A stretch of DNA of 64,000 bases, from positions 2,153,135 through 2,217,134 of the forward strand of contig NZ_VDBO01000001.1 of the NCBI RefSeq assembly GCF_005930355.1, written 5' to 3'. Source of the stretch: Paenibacillus sinopodophylli (lineage in GTDB: Bacteria; Bacillota; Bacilli; Paenibacillales; Paenibacillaceae). The number at the start of each line of letters is the position of its first letter. Position 1 is the stretch's first letter. Under the pieces are notes generated by a model. The model made no database searches. It had not been told where the DNA came from and worked only from the letters and a program-made list of their open reading frames with translations. Of the stretch, positions 46,201 through 53,100 are shown piece by piece. Position numbers and translations under genes: made by a program.

Positions 46201-46859
46201 ACAGCGTCCTCAGCTTGCAAATAATGAACATCATTAGTCGCCGCAAGCTTAACTCCTACAGCTTCAGCCAACTGAATCATCGCCAGATTGACCTTCTTCT
46301 GTTCGAGCAGGCCGTGGTCCTGAAGCTCCAAATAGAAATCATCGCCAAAAATCTCTTTATAACGCAGAGCGCTTGTCCGCGCTTCCTCGGTTCGATCATG
46401 CAGCAAATGCTGGGATATTTCACTCCCAAGGCATGAACTCAGGCAAATCAAACCCTCAGAATGGCTTCGCAATACCTCAAAGTCGACCCTCGGCTTATAG
46501 TGAAAGCCCTCCAAATGACCGATCGAGCACAGCTTCATCAAATTACGATAGCCTATTTCGTTCTTGGCTAGCACGATCAAATGATAAGTAGGATTGTCTT
46601 TCCGCGCACCCTTCTCAAACCGTGAACCGGTCGTCAGATAGAGCTCACACCCGATAATCGGTTTAATGCCTCTCGCCCGGCACGCTTTATAGAACGGGAT
46701 TGCCCCGTACATGACTCCGTGATCAGTTAGTGCTAGCGCCTTCATACCTAGCTCCGCCGCTCTTGCCGTAAGGTCACGGATTCTAGCTGCTCCGTCAAGC
46801 AAGCTGTATTCGCTATGAACATGCAAATGTACGAAAGATGGTTCGTTTTGACCGCTCAT
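43203..46859 (-). CDS. dnaE: DNA polymerase III subunit alpha (DnaE)
   Basis: DnaE extends DNA primers, chiefly on the lagging strand in Bacillota, before PolC takes over. The 1218-aa protein starts with a PHP domain (HLHVHSEYSLLDGAARI), has the polymerase active-site motif PDIDIDFNDERRDEV near residue 405 and the third acidic residue in LKMDFLGLRTLSIL, then the helix-hairpin-helix and OB-fold region (GVMVVSIKPFTNKKG). A low-complexity Ala/Ser linker (about 1085-1120) leads to a C-terminal domain. It is about 100 residues longer than B. subtilis DnaE, mostly from this linker and tail. The start follows AAAGGATCGGATGCA. Confidence 0.96.
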   Translation of the reverse strand: MSGQNEPSFVHLHVHSEYSLLDGAARIRDLTARAAELGMKALALTDHGVMYGAIPFYKACRARGIKPIIGCELYLTTGSRFEKGARKDNPTYHLIVLAKNEIGYRNLMKLCSIGHLEGFHYKPRVDFEVLRSHSEGLICLSSCLGSEISQHLLHDRTEEARTSALRYKEIFGDDFYLELQDHGLLEQKKVNLAMIQLAEAVGVKLAATNDVHYLQAEDAVMQDVLICIGTGKTTEDEGRLRMHSDQMYLKSTEEMALLYRHVPEAISNTIEIADKCELELTFGRAALPVFRPVPSAMSSSDYLAALCIDGLAARYAGLPLDQEFMQKAEQRLEYELSVIDKMGFSDYFLIVWDFIRFAHESGIRTGPGRGSSAGSLVAYTLRITDVDPLKYKLLFERFLNPERISMPDIDIDFNDERRDEVIAYVAAKYGDEHVAQIITFGTMAAKAAVRDVGRAMNVPFHEVDRAAKLIPNQLGITLEEALRMSSELREASERQPKTASMLKMAVKVEGMPRHSSTHAAGVVISQEPLTNHTPIQTGSEQIPLTQYSMEHLESIGLLKMDFLGLRTLSILERALQAIKEQHGKIIDFQSISDNDPATYAMLSRGDTTGIFQLESAGVRRVLKELKPTEFEDIVSVLALYRPGPMEFIPKYIQGKHGLVTVEYPHHSLEPILSETYGIIVYQEQIMQIASLMAGFSLGEADLLRRAVSKKKREVLDEERAHFVKGSLMQGYSDEEANRVYDMIVRFADYGFPRAHAAAYGVLAFQTAWLKANYPIPFMASMLASVTGNQRKTAEYVDECRRMGIAVWPPDVNESSVSFTPTEQAVRFGLASIKNVGTQAIDALMKERQERPFESLLDLCQRVDLRVVNKRVLESLIQAGAFDTLPGHRAQLLAALEETVETAVKWRKEREELQIEMFGLDEIQNWDVELPDIRPYTTGQQLDFERELLGLYLSGHPLDAAEQQLAPLGLDRLLELSDAKDGTIAIVGVMVVSIKPFTNKKGLSMGFIELEDRIMRVEAVVFPAVWKRIGSKLAKGGLAIIQATVQQQDDDYKLLVEDCVPIADTDMDLREHAARLQKQAKARAARTSSSGAASSQTAAQSTPASAEARNGQPLRSKATLVSGADHTVAAVGEGVKTTLQADRKPQRAYIKISSQMEQPVILEQLKVLLASHPGQLATVLFYEQSQKSIALSDSYRVKPSSQLIAAAEKLLGAGTIIVR

Positions 46860-46905
46860 TGCATCCGATCCTTTCCGCGATGTCCAAATAAGTAACTCTA
46901 TTTTA

Positions 46906-46935
46906 TCATAATCACAGTGGACACGCCCATAGAAT
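46906..46935 (+). promoter_or_regulatory. Candidate sigma-E promoter of ytrH
   Basis: TCATAAT (46906-46912) and CATAGAAT (46928-46935) are 15 bp apart. The sigma-E consensus is KMATATT, 14-15 bp, CATACAHT, so 6 of 7 and 7 of 8 positions agree. It lies 62 bp before the ytrH start. ytrH of B. subtilis is in the sigma-E regulon. Confidence 0.6.
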
Positions 46936-46997
46936 GGTAGCAGGGCGTTCGATGCAGGCTGCCTTGTTCCATTATTAAAGATCGTGGAGGGATATAG

Positions 46998-47324
46998 ATG
47001 AGCTACTTCTTGTCCAAAGCAGGGCTTGATTTCTTTATTGCATTTGGCGTTGTCATGGGGGGATCTACACTTGCGGGAGTCGGATCTGTTTTCATGCTTC
47101 TTCCTCCGGCGACGACAATGCTCGACACAGCTGCAAGACTAAAAATATGGGCGATCGTAGCCGCAATTGGCGGCTCAATCGATCCTGTACGGGTCATCGA
47201 AAGCAATATTATGGAGGGACATTTATCTCCTGCTGCGCAGCAGATTTGTTTTATTATTATTGCATTTCTTGGGGCGCATTTGGCGACGGAGCTCGTTCGT
47301 TTAATATGCAAAGGAGCTGCGTAA
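46998..47324 (+). CDS. ytrH: Sporulation membrane protein YtrH
   Basis: YtrH is a mother-cell sporulation protein needed for efficient spore formation in B. subtilis. The 108-aa protein is mostly hydrophobic with three spans: LDFFIAFGVVMGGSTLAG, then a VFMLLPP and LKIWAIVAAIGGSID region, and the C-terminal ICFIIIAFLGAHLATELVRLI. The fragments match the family closely. The ATG follows GGAGGGATATAG. It diverges from dnaE, with ytrI immediately downstream, so the gene pair and its position beside dnaE are as in B. subtilis. A good sigma-E promoter precedes it. Confidence 0.92.
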   Translation: MSYFLSKAGLDFFIAFGVVMGGSTLAGVGSVFMLLPPATTMLDTAARLKIWAIVAAIGGSIDPVRVIESNIMEGHLSPAAQQICFIIIAFLGAHLATELVRLICKGAA

Positions 47325-47325
47325 G

Positions 47326-47841
47326 ATGCGTATGCCGCCGTTTGACCGATTTGTCAGAGGGATGCAAATGGCGGGCATTCTGACACTCGGCATAATCATA
47401 GGCGCGATCCTATATAATACGATTTTCATTGCACGTTTCGAGGCGTTAATTACCTTGAAGAGTGAGCTAGAGGTTAAGCTGGAGCAATATGAGCAGGATA
47501 TGAAACACTTAAAAGAATTTAAAAATCAGCATACGGTAATAAAGAGCCTGCTGCCGCGCATCGAGAAAGAAGCCGGACAGGATTCGAAGCGGCCTCGACT
47601 TGACCAAGTTACGGAGGCTGAGCTTATCAAACGGATTAAAGCAGATCTCAAAATCTTCATAGGCAGAAGCATTTATGAAATCGATTCCGATGCCAGCCTC
47701 GCACGCAGCCTGCTCGAACAAAAGGTTTATATGGATGTATATAACAAAGATTATTCTATCGAGTTGAATACGATTCTGGTGGTTGATAACGACCTTCAGG
47801 TGTGGGTTAAGGTTCGAGGGTATACGAAGCCGCCTGCTTAG
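47326..47841 (+). CDS. ytrI: Sporulation membrane protein YtrI
   Basis: YtrI is the partner of YtrH in sporulation. The 171-aa protein has one N-terminal membrane span (GILTLGIIIGAILYNTIFI), then a helical stretch likely to form a coiled coil (ITLKSELEVKLEQYEQDM and nearby), and an outer domain (FIGRSIYEIDSDASLARSLL to the end) with alternating strands. It starts 1 bp after the ytrH stop, so both are translated from one message. The gap to ytpI is 84 bp; the nrnA gene that sits between them in B. subtilis is absent here. Confidence 0.9.
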   Translation: MRMPPFDRFVRGMQMAGILTLGIIIGAILYNTIFIARFEALITLKSELEVKLEQYEQDMKHLKEFKNQHTVIKSLLPRIEKEAGQDSKRPRLDQVTEAELIKRIKADLKIFIGRSIYEIDSDASLARSLLEQKVYMDVYNKDYSIELNTILVVDNDLQVWVKVRGYTKPPA

Positions 47842-47925
47842 GCACACAGCATTCATTCATGTTACAATAGGGCTGACAATCACGAAACATAGCCGTTATT
47901 ATTCCACTTAAAGGAGCTGCAAGTT

Positions 47926-48222
47926 TTGGATCAACTGCTGCAATGGGTGTTCGTTCCAGGCATCCTGATTTCACTAGTCCTCTCTGCCATATTCAGCTTC
48001 AAATCCCGCCGATCCTCTGATGCGAGAACGAGAGGCCTATTCTCGGCACGAATGAACATAAGTATGGGTACCATGCTCATGTTCATCGCCCTCGTACAGC
48101 TGTTTCTGTCCGGGGAATCCACGCTGCGCATCGTCATTGGTGCGATCTTCTTAGTCCTCGGTGTATTCAATCTGTTCGCCGGCCTTCGCAATCTAAGTGT
48201 TTACAGCACAACTAGACATTAA
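47926..48222 (+). CDS. ytpI: YtpI-family membrane protein
   Basis: A 98-aa protein with three hydrophobic spans: WVFVPGILISLVLSAIFSF, then MLMFIALVQLFLSG and IVIGAIFLVLGVFNLFAG, separated by a short basic loop. It matches the YtpI family of Bacillales, whose function is unknown. The start is TTG, 8 nt after AAGGAGC. It lies between ytrI and ytoI, the same set of neighbours as in B. subtilis. It converges with ytoI, whose stop lies 15 bp away. Confidence 0.83.
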   Translation: MDQLLQWVFVPGILISLVLSAIFSFKSRRSSDARTRGLFSARMNISMGTMLMFIALVQLFLSGESTLRIVIGAIFLVLGVFNLFAGLRNLSVYSTTRH

Positions 48223-48237
48223 GCTTCGCTTCTTAAA

Positions 48238-49599
48238 TCAGTAGGGATCAATCATTTGGGCCGTCATCATCGCTTTGGCGGCCAAGCCCTTCCCATCCTT
48301 CACTTCGATTTCAAGCTTCGTAAACTTCCTGCTCATCTCAAGCGCTCTTGGAATGATCGTCACCTCGCTGTCAATCTGCACCGGTCTTACGAAATAAGTC
48401 GTCATACTCTCCAGCAGATAATCCCGCTTCGCTGTTTCCCTAATCATTCTGCGCGCCGCCTGCGTCATCAACGTTGCCAGCATTCCTTCTGATGCCATCC
48501 CAAGCGCTCCCGACATCTGAGGCGTAATAATGCCCTTGTAAGCAATGCCAAGCTCGTCATATCCAGAAGCGTTGACACTCGCTGTAGCGAGAAAGCCTGT
48601 CCACATCAAATCCTCAAAGGTTTCGCCAGATTCAGGCTGTTTGCCAGCAAATCGCATCGCGTCCAATACTTCCTGCCTCGTCACTACTCCAAGCAGCTTG
48701 CGGTGTCTATCTACGATAGGAAGCAAATCAATGCCCTCTGCCGCCATCGTATGGGCAGCCGACGTAACCGTAATATTCGGCGCGGCCGTAATGGGATGCT
48801 TGGTCATCACTTTATCGATCGTTCCATCCTCAGGGGAGCCTATTGCATCCTTGGCCGTCATCATGCCTACAACCTTGCTTCGATCATCTACGACTGGAAA
48901 ACGCGAGTAGCCCGTTTCCTGTGAGAGTCTATGAAATGCTGTAATGGATTGCCCCATTCGAAGCACATCTGCTGGCTTGCTGAATGTTACAATATCCTCA
49001 ATGAGCATAATCTTACGTTTGATAAGGCGATCATACATCGCTCGGTTAATCATGGAGGCAACAGTAAAAGTGTCGTGCCGTGACGTAATAATAGGAAGAA
49101 CGCGGTCATCAGCAAGCTGAATAATCTCTGCGCTCGGCTCGAAGCCCCCGGTAATAAGAACGCCTGCTCCTTCCTCAAGCGCTAAGCGGTGGGCTCCCAT
49201 TCTGTTACCTACAATAAGCAGGCTGCCTTGGTCAATGTAACGAAGCATAGCATCGAGCTCCATCGCACCAATGACGAATTTGTGCAGAGACTTATCGAGT
49301 CCCGCAGCACCGCCGAACAGTCTGCCCTCAACGATCTCAGCTACTTCGCCAAATGTCAGTTGATCAAGCGCTTCCCTGCGCTTACGGTCGATTCGAACCG
49401 TTCCGATACGCTCCCTCGTACTGACAAGTCCTGAGCTCTCCGCTTCCTTGAAAGCCTTGTAGGCTGTTCCTTCACTGACACTAAGCGCCTTCGCGATAGC
49501 TCTGACTGATATTTTCGTTCCAATCTTGAGTCCTTGAATATAGTTTAGAATCTGCTCATGTTTCGTAATTGTATCGTTACTAGGTCCGATTGGAGCCAA
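48238..49599 (-). CDS. ytoI: DRTGG and CBS domain regulator-like protein, YtoI type
   Basis: A 453-aa protein of four parts: an N-terminal winged helix (QILNYIQGLKIGTKISVRAI region, about residues 20-75), a DRTGG domain, a CBS pair (ADVLRMGQSITAFHRL to GVVTRQEVLDAM), and a C-terminal hotdog domain similar to thioesterases (MSGALGMASEGMLATLMTQAAR region). The arrangement is that of B. subtilis YtoI. CBS pairs commonly bind adenine nucleotides and the hotdog domain acyl-CoA; ligand and target are unknown. The frame is open to 49617, but TTG 49599, 7 nt after GGAGG, is the better start. Confidence 0.87.
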   Translation of the reverse strand: MAPIGPSNDTITKHEQILNYIQGLKIGTKISVRAIAKALSVSEGTAYKAFKEAESSGLVSTRERIGTVRIDRKRREALDQLTFGEVAEIVEGRLFGGAAGLDKSLHKFVIGAMELDAMLRYIDQGSLLIVGNRMGAHRLALEEGAGVLITGGFEPSAEIIQLADDRVLPIITSRHDTFTVASMINRAMYDRLIKRKIMLIEDIVTFSKPADVLRMGQSITAFHRLSQETGYSRFPVVDDRSKVVGMMTAKDAIGSPEDGTIDKVMTKHPITAAPNITVTSAAHTMAAEGIDLLPIVDRHRKLLGVVTRQEVLDAMRFAGKQPESGETFEDLMWTGFLATASVNASGYDELGIAYKGIITPQMSGALGMASEGMLATLMTQAARRMIRETAKRDYLLESMTTYFVRPVQIDSEVTIIPRALEMSRKFTKLEIEVKDGKGLAAKAMMTAQMIDPY

Positions 49600-49688
49600 T
49601 GTATGTCCTCCGTCCAACTTTCAATCATAATGGTCTAATTATAAGTGAAAGCTCGGAACAAGTCATGTTCTTGTCTGCTGTTCATCGT

Positions 49689-50162
49689 CTACAACTGCCA
49701 TTGCAACAATACCTGCTCTACTTTCAGCTTCCCGTCAATTGCCTGCTCTTCCGGTCTCCTAAATCTCCATTTCTTGAGCAACTGCTGAAGCGTGTGCGTA
49801 TTAATAGAGTCCTCTGCGCCAGACATAATAAAAGCCTGCCAATCGTACTCTATCGGAAGTGGATAACGTAAGGATTGAATGGGATACTCACTCAATTCAA
49901 TCACTTGTGCCGGAATTTCATCATATATATTCGAAAATAAGAATGAGCTGTGCTCGCTATAAGGTCTGGAAATAATGTCTGATTTCAGATCAATCACATA
50001 TTCCACAATTTGAGTATGGGGATTAACGCGGCAACTGAAGGACCCGCGGGCTGTTATCGCTTTATCGACGCGATGAGACAAGCGATAGGTGAATTGAACT
50101 AAAAAGGGTACGTTATTGTAATAAGCACGAACTTTTCTGAAAAACTCGAATTCATCAACCAT
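49689..50162 (-). CDS. Hypothetical protein, no family recognised
   Basis: A 157-aa soluble protein with no signal peptide or membrane span. It starts VDEFEFFRKVRAYYNNVPF and is fairly rich in Arg, Tyr and Phe; the middle (YVIDLKSDIISRP) suggests alternating strands. The ribosome binding site GGAGG lies 7 nt before ATG 50162. The upstream TTG of the open frame is poorer. It stands between ytoI and an XRE regulator on opposite strand. Codon use resembles its neighbours, so it is likely to be real, but its role cannot be stated. Confidence 0.65.
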   Translation of the reverse strand: MVDEFEFFRKVRAYYNNVPFLVQFTYRLSHRVDKAITARGSFSCRVNPHTQIVEYVIDLKSDIISRPYSEHSSFLFSNIYDEIPAQVIELSEYPIQSLRYPLPIEYDWQAFIMSGAEDSINTHTLQQLLKKWRFRRPEEQAIDGKLKVEQVLLQWQL

Positions 50163-50302
50163 TTTACAACCTCCTCGCGTCAACAATTTTGCCCTTTATT
50201 ATCCTACCATTATTATTGGAATTGGTAAATTGATCCTTAACAGGTAATCATCATATTAGAATGATACTTTTTTACACAATTATAGTAAATAGTCCATCTA
50301 TT

Positions 50303-50320
50303 AGTCAATGACTATAGTCA
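50303..50320. promoter_or_regulatory. Overlapping palindromes upstream of the XRE gene
   Basis: AGTCAATGACT and TGACTATAGTCA overlap, giving three AGTCA half-sites in alternating direction. They lie 73-90 bp before the XRE start, near a T-run. Such dyads are typical operators for XRE repressors; self-control is an inference. Confidence 0.45.
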
Positions 50321-50392
50321 CTTTTTTTATTATCCTCTATAGGACGTTGTTGGTAGACTCCTAAAGTTTTATCGTTAGACTGAGGTGAGAGC

Positions 50393-50746
50393 ATGAGTGA
50401 AATTGCGGGGCTTGTTGGCGAGAATATTCGTCAGTTGCGTAAAAAAAGAGGGTTCAGTCAGGAACAGCTCGCTTTACGTGCTCACATCAACTCATCCTAT
50501 ATGGGACAAGTTGAGCGCGGCGAGAAAAACCCAACGATTGATGTGCTCAGTAAAATCGCGGAAGCGCTTCAAATGCCCTTAGAGAACATCGTAAACGTCG
50601 TTAGTTTGGCAAACTCTGATAGAGAGCCGCTCGAAGACGGTTATGCTACAAAGGTGGTTCATCAAATGAACGGCCTCAGCTTAAAGGAGCAGGAAGCCGT
50701 CTACCGATTCGTAAAGCAGCTCGTTCAATTCAAAGATATGCAATGA
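50393..50746 (+). CDS. XRE-family helix-turn-helix regulator
   Basis: A 117-aa protein with an N-terminal Cro/C1-type helix-turn-helix: IRQLRKKRGFSQEQLALRAH and SSYMGQVERGEKNPTIDVL, residues 10-60. The C-terminal part (about 65-117) is helical and could mediate pairing, as in SinR-like regulators. Targets unknown. The ATG lies after GAGGTGAGAGC. Paired palindromes upstream may be its own operator. It is followed by a terminator and converges with a small membrane protein gene. It is separate from the neighbouring yhe genes. Confidence 0.88.
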   Translation: MSEIAGLVGENIRQLRKKRGFSQEQLALRAHINSSYMGQVERGEKNPTIDVLSKIAEALQMPLENIVNVVSLANSDREPLEDGYATKVVHQMNGLSLKEQEAVYRFVKQLVQFKDMQ

Positions 50747-50773
50747 ACGGGAATAAGATAGGCTTGTACAGAC

Positions 50774-50822
50774 AAGAAGCTGCCCAATAGTCATCTAGGA
50801 TGACATTGAGCAGCTTCTTTGT
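50774..50822. terminator. Terminator between the XRE gene and the 50.9 kb gene
   Basis: AAGAAGCTGC pairs with GCAGCTTCTTT, with an inner GTCATC/GATGAC stem. Both flanks suit termination of converging genes. Confidence 0.88.
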
Positions 50823-50855
50823 TATAGCGTCCTTGAAAAATAGTGATAAATCCGA

Positions 50856-51140
50856 TCAGCCGCGTACTCTTCTGGAGGCTGATGCCTTTTGAAGAAGCTT
50901 TTGTTCCCATAGAAGAGCTTTCGCTTTCTTTATACGGGCCAGCTCCTTCCGTTTCTCTTCTCCCATCAGAAGCGCATTGACATTAGCAATGACAATCAAT
51001 GACGCGAACACGAGCCATACAAGCCCGAATACACTCATCAAGCTCCATGGCGCAGTCAGCTCCAGTCGCGGAAACGCATATACAAGCATCGCAAGCGCAA
51101 CAATCAAATACAATACGTGACGGACTTTTCCGTTAACCAT
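50856..51140 (-). CDS. Small two-span membrane protein, unknown
   Basis: A 94-aa protein with two hydrophobic spans (HVLYLIVALAMLVYAFPRL and LVWLVFASLIVIANVNALL) and a basic, helical C-terminus rich in Lys and Arg (EEKRKELARIKKAKAL). I recognise no family. The frame is open to 51176, but ATG 51140 with GGAGGAG at about 9 nt gives a sensible start; 51158 is an alternative. It lies between the XRE gene and yheA on the same strand as yheA. Confidence 0.6.
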   Translation of the reverse strand: MVNGKVRHVLYLIVALAMLVYAFPRLELTAPWSLMSVFGLVWLVFASLIVIANVNALLMGEEKRKELARIKKAKALLWEQKLLQKASASRRVRG

Positions 51141-51229
51141 CTCATTCAACTCCTCCATAACGTCATAGATGAACAATCACCTTGTCCCTATGACTATTCT
51201 ATGAAGGACGGACAGGTTATATGACTCCC

Positions 51230-51565
51230 TTAATCTACGATCGACTTCAGCACGTCAGACATAATGCGGTTCACATCTTCGAATACGACAGCAAAGCGAC
51301 GCTCAGCATCAAGAAGCTTGCCAATCAAAGGGTTAAGCGTAATGACCTCGTAGAGCGCGCTCATCTTCTCCATATCCTCGGTAGACGGCTCTTCGCCGGC
51401 CATCATTTTCTGCTGCAGAAACGTTTGACGCTCGCGGAAATCATCCAGCATACTCTTCGCTTCAGGATTCGCTTCTGCCTCTTCCTTCGCAAGCTTCAAC
51501 TGACTTGCCTCTTCACTTTCCTTGAGCGTTTTCGCTAATTCATAAGCTTTGTCATAAACATTCAT
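51230..51565 (-). CDS. yheA: YheA-type protein of the YlbF/YmcA (UPF0342) family
   Basis: An all-helical protein of about 111 residues in the Com_YlbF family. Landmarks are NVYDKAYELAKTLKESEE at the start, ANPEAKSMLDDFRERQTFLQQKMMAGEEPS in pieces, and the end MSDVLKSIV. YlbF/YmcA proteins form the Y-complex that steers RNase Y; YheA is the less studied member. The ATG lies 6 nt after GGGAGAG. It diverges from the yheC/yheD-like operon over 153 bp, and the same neighbours occur in B. subtilis, where yheA is near yheC and yheD. Confidence 0.85.
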   Translation of the reverse strand: MNVYDKAYELAKTLKESEEASQLKLAKEEAEANPEAKSMLDDFRERQTFLQQKMMAGEEPSTEDMEKMSALYEVITLNPLIGKLLDAERRFAVVFEDVNRIMSDVLKSIVD

Positions 51566-51718
51566 TCGAATCTCTCCCATTCCTATTCCCAAAATAATTC
51601 ACACTCGTCTTCGATTCACAAAGGGATAGATGTCCTCATATGATGAAGTAATTCGTGTAAAACACCTATAGGCCGCTAACCACTTATCGTCATCCTCCTG
51701 CTTGGAAGGAGATTTATG

Positions 51719-53089
51719 ATGCTCAAATCGAAAGTAGCCGTACAGGTGATCAGCTCCGGCATGCTTCCTGAGGATACACTCATGCTAGGCGAAGCTCAAG
51801 TCAAGCAATGGAAAATCCCTCAAGGTCAGCATATCCTCTTGAAGTTCGGCGCGTTTCGGCAGCATGTGAAGGTCATCCCTGTCGCGAAGTATGACGGGAT
51901 GAGAATGAGCCAAAGCTTAGCCAGACTAATGGGAATAACAAACGGAACGGTTATTCGGCTGCAGTACAAAGCCAACACGTCAACGCTTGTTATGGGGCCA
52001 TTGATCGGTGTGCTCATCAGTCGGGATTATCCTCATATGCCGGATAAACCTTTTGGTTCCATCACAATGTTCTGCAAGGAGCTTGTTGAAGCCTGCACGG
52101 CGCAAGGCGCATACGTTTATTTTTTCACGCCCAATCAGATCGGTTCAAGTCTTGACAACCTCGACGGCTGGGTGTACGAGGGCGGCTGGCGCAAAGTCAC
52201 GATGCCTGTCCCTGACGTCGTCAATAATCGTCTAACCTCTCGAAAACTAGAGAACAGACCCAGCGTCCAACATTTCATGAAGGAAGTAAAACAGCAGCAT
52301 CAGACGAGTGTGTTTAACGAAAAATTTCTCGATAAGACCGAGGTTTTCGACGCGCTCAAAAAGGATGAAACCTTGGTACGCTATTTGCCCGAATCTCATT
52401 TGCTACGCAATTACACGATGATGAAATCCATGTGTTCGCGTTATAGCAGCGTATTTCTCAAGCCCGTTCGCGGCAGCTTAGGCAAAGGAATCATTCAGAT
52501 TATACGACTCGACAATGGCACTTATCAAGCGATGTACGCAACAGCGGCAGGAACGCGCAAGCAGCCCTATACCAGCTTAGTTAAGCTATTCTCTACGATC
52601 TCGGTCAAAATGAAAACGGTACGGTATCAAATCCAGCAAGGACTGCAATTGATTGAAATTCAGAAGCGGCCGGTAGATTTCCGCGCTCTCGTCCAAAAAA
52701 ATGCAGCCGGCAAATGGACGATAACTTCGATCGTGGCACGAACTGCAGGCACCCATCACTTCGTTTCTAATTTGGCGCGCGGCGGAACGCTCAGTACAGT
52801 TGGCGAGGCCGTAGCCAAGTCTAATCTGCAAGCAGGTGTCAGCAGGAAAGATGCCGCCCAGCGGCTTCAGCAAGCTGCATTAAATATCGCACGCGGAGTC
52901 GATACACAAATTCCGGCACATTTCGGCGAGCTGGGCATTGATCTTGCCATGGATACAAGCGGACGCGTATGGCTGCTTGAAGTGAATTCCAAGCCATCCA
53001 AAAACGATAATACGCCGCTGAATGACAACAAAATACGTCCGTCGGTCCGCATGATGATTCAATACTCCCGATTTTTGTCGGGCTTTTGA
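51719..53089 (+). CDS. YheC/YheD-family ATP-grasp protein, paralogue 1
   Basis: A 456-aa protein with two parts: an N-terminal beta-barrel-like domain of about 95 residues (SKVAVQVISSGMLPEDTLML onward), and a C-terminal ATP-grasp domain. The ATP-grasp motifs are intact: FLKPVRGSLGKGI near residue 247, RPVDFRALVQKN near 320, ELGIDLAMDTSGR near 404 and LLEVNSKPSK near 421. YheC and YheD of B. subtilis are mother-cell-made proteins of the spore coat. The preserved catalytic residues argue for ligase activity. The gene starts a five-paralogue operon. ATG 51719 lies 7 nt after GGAG; 51716 is an alternative. Confidence 0.88.
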   Translation: MLKSKVAVQVISSGMLPEDTLMLGEAQVKQWKIPQGQHILLKFGAFRQHVKVIPVAKYDGMRMSQSLARLMGITNGTVIRLQYKANTSTLVMGPLIGVLISRDYPHMPDKPFGSITMFCKELVEACTAQGAYVYFFTPNQIGSSLDNLDGWVYEGGWRKVTMPVPDVVNNRLTSRKLENRPSVQHFMKEVKQQHQTSVFNEKFLDKTEVFDALKKDETLVRYLPESHLLRNYTMMKSMCSRYSSVFLKPVRGSLGKGIIQIIRLDNGTYQAMYATAAGTRKQPYTSLVKLFSTISVKMKTVRYQIQQGLQLIEIQKRPVDFRALVQKNAAGKWTITSIVARTAGTHHFVSNLARGGTLSTVGEAVAKSNLQAGVSRKDAAQRLQQAALNIARGVDTQIPAHFGELGIDLAMDTSGRVWLLEVNSKPSKNDNTPLNDNKIRPSVRMMIQYSRFLSGF

Positions 53090-53100
53090 TGGGGGCGCCT

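Noticed and set aside
51593..51718. Sigma-E or sigma-K promoter before the yheC/yheD-like operon
   Set aside because: CATATGAT at about 51637 resembles a -10 box, but no convincing -35 box lies at the proper distance.
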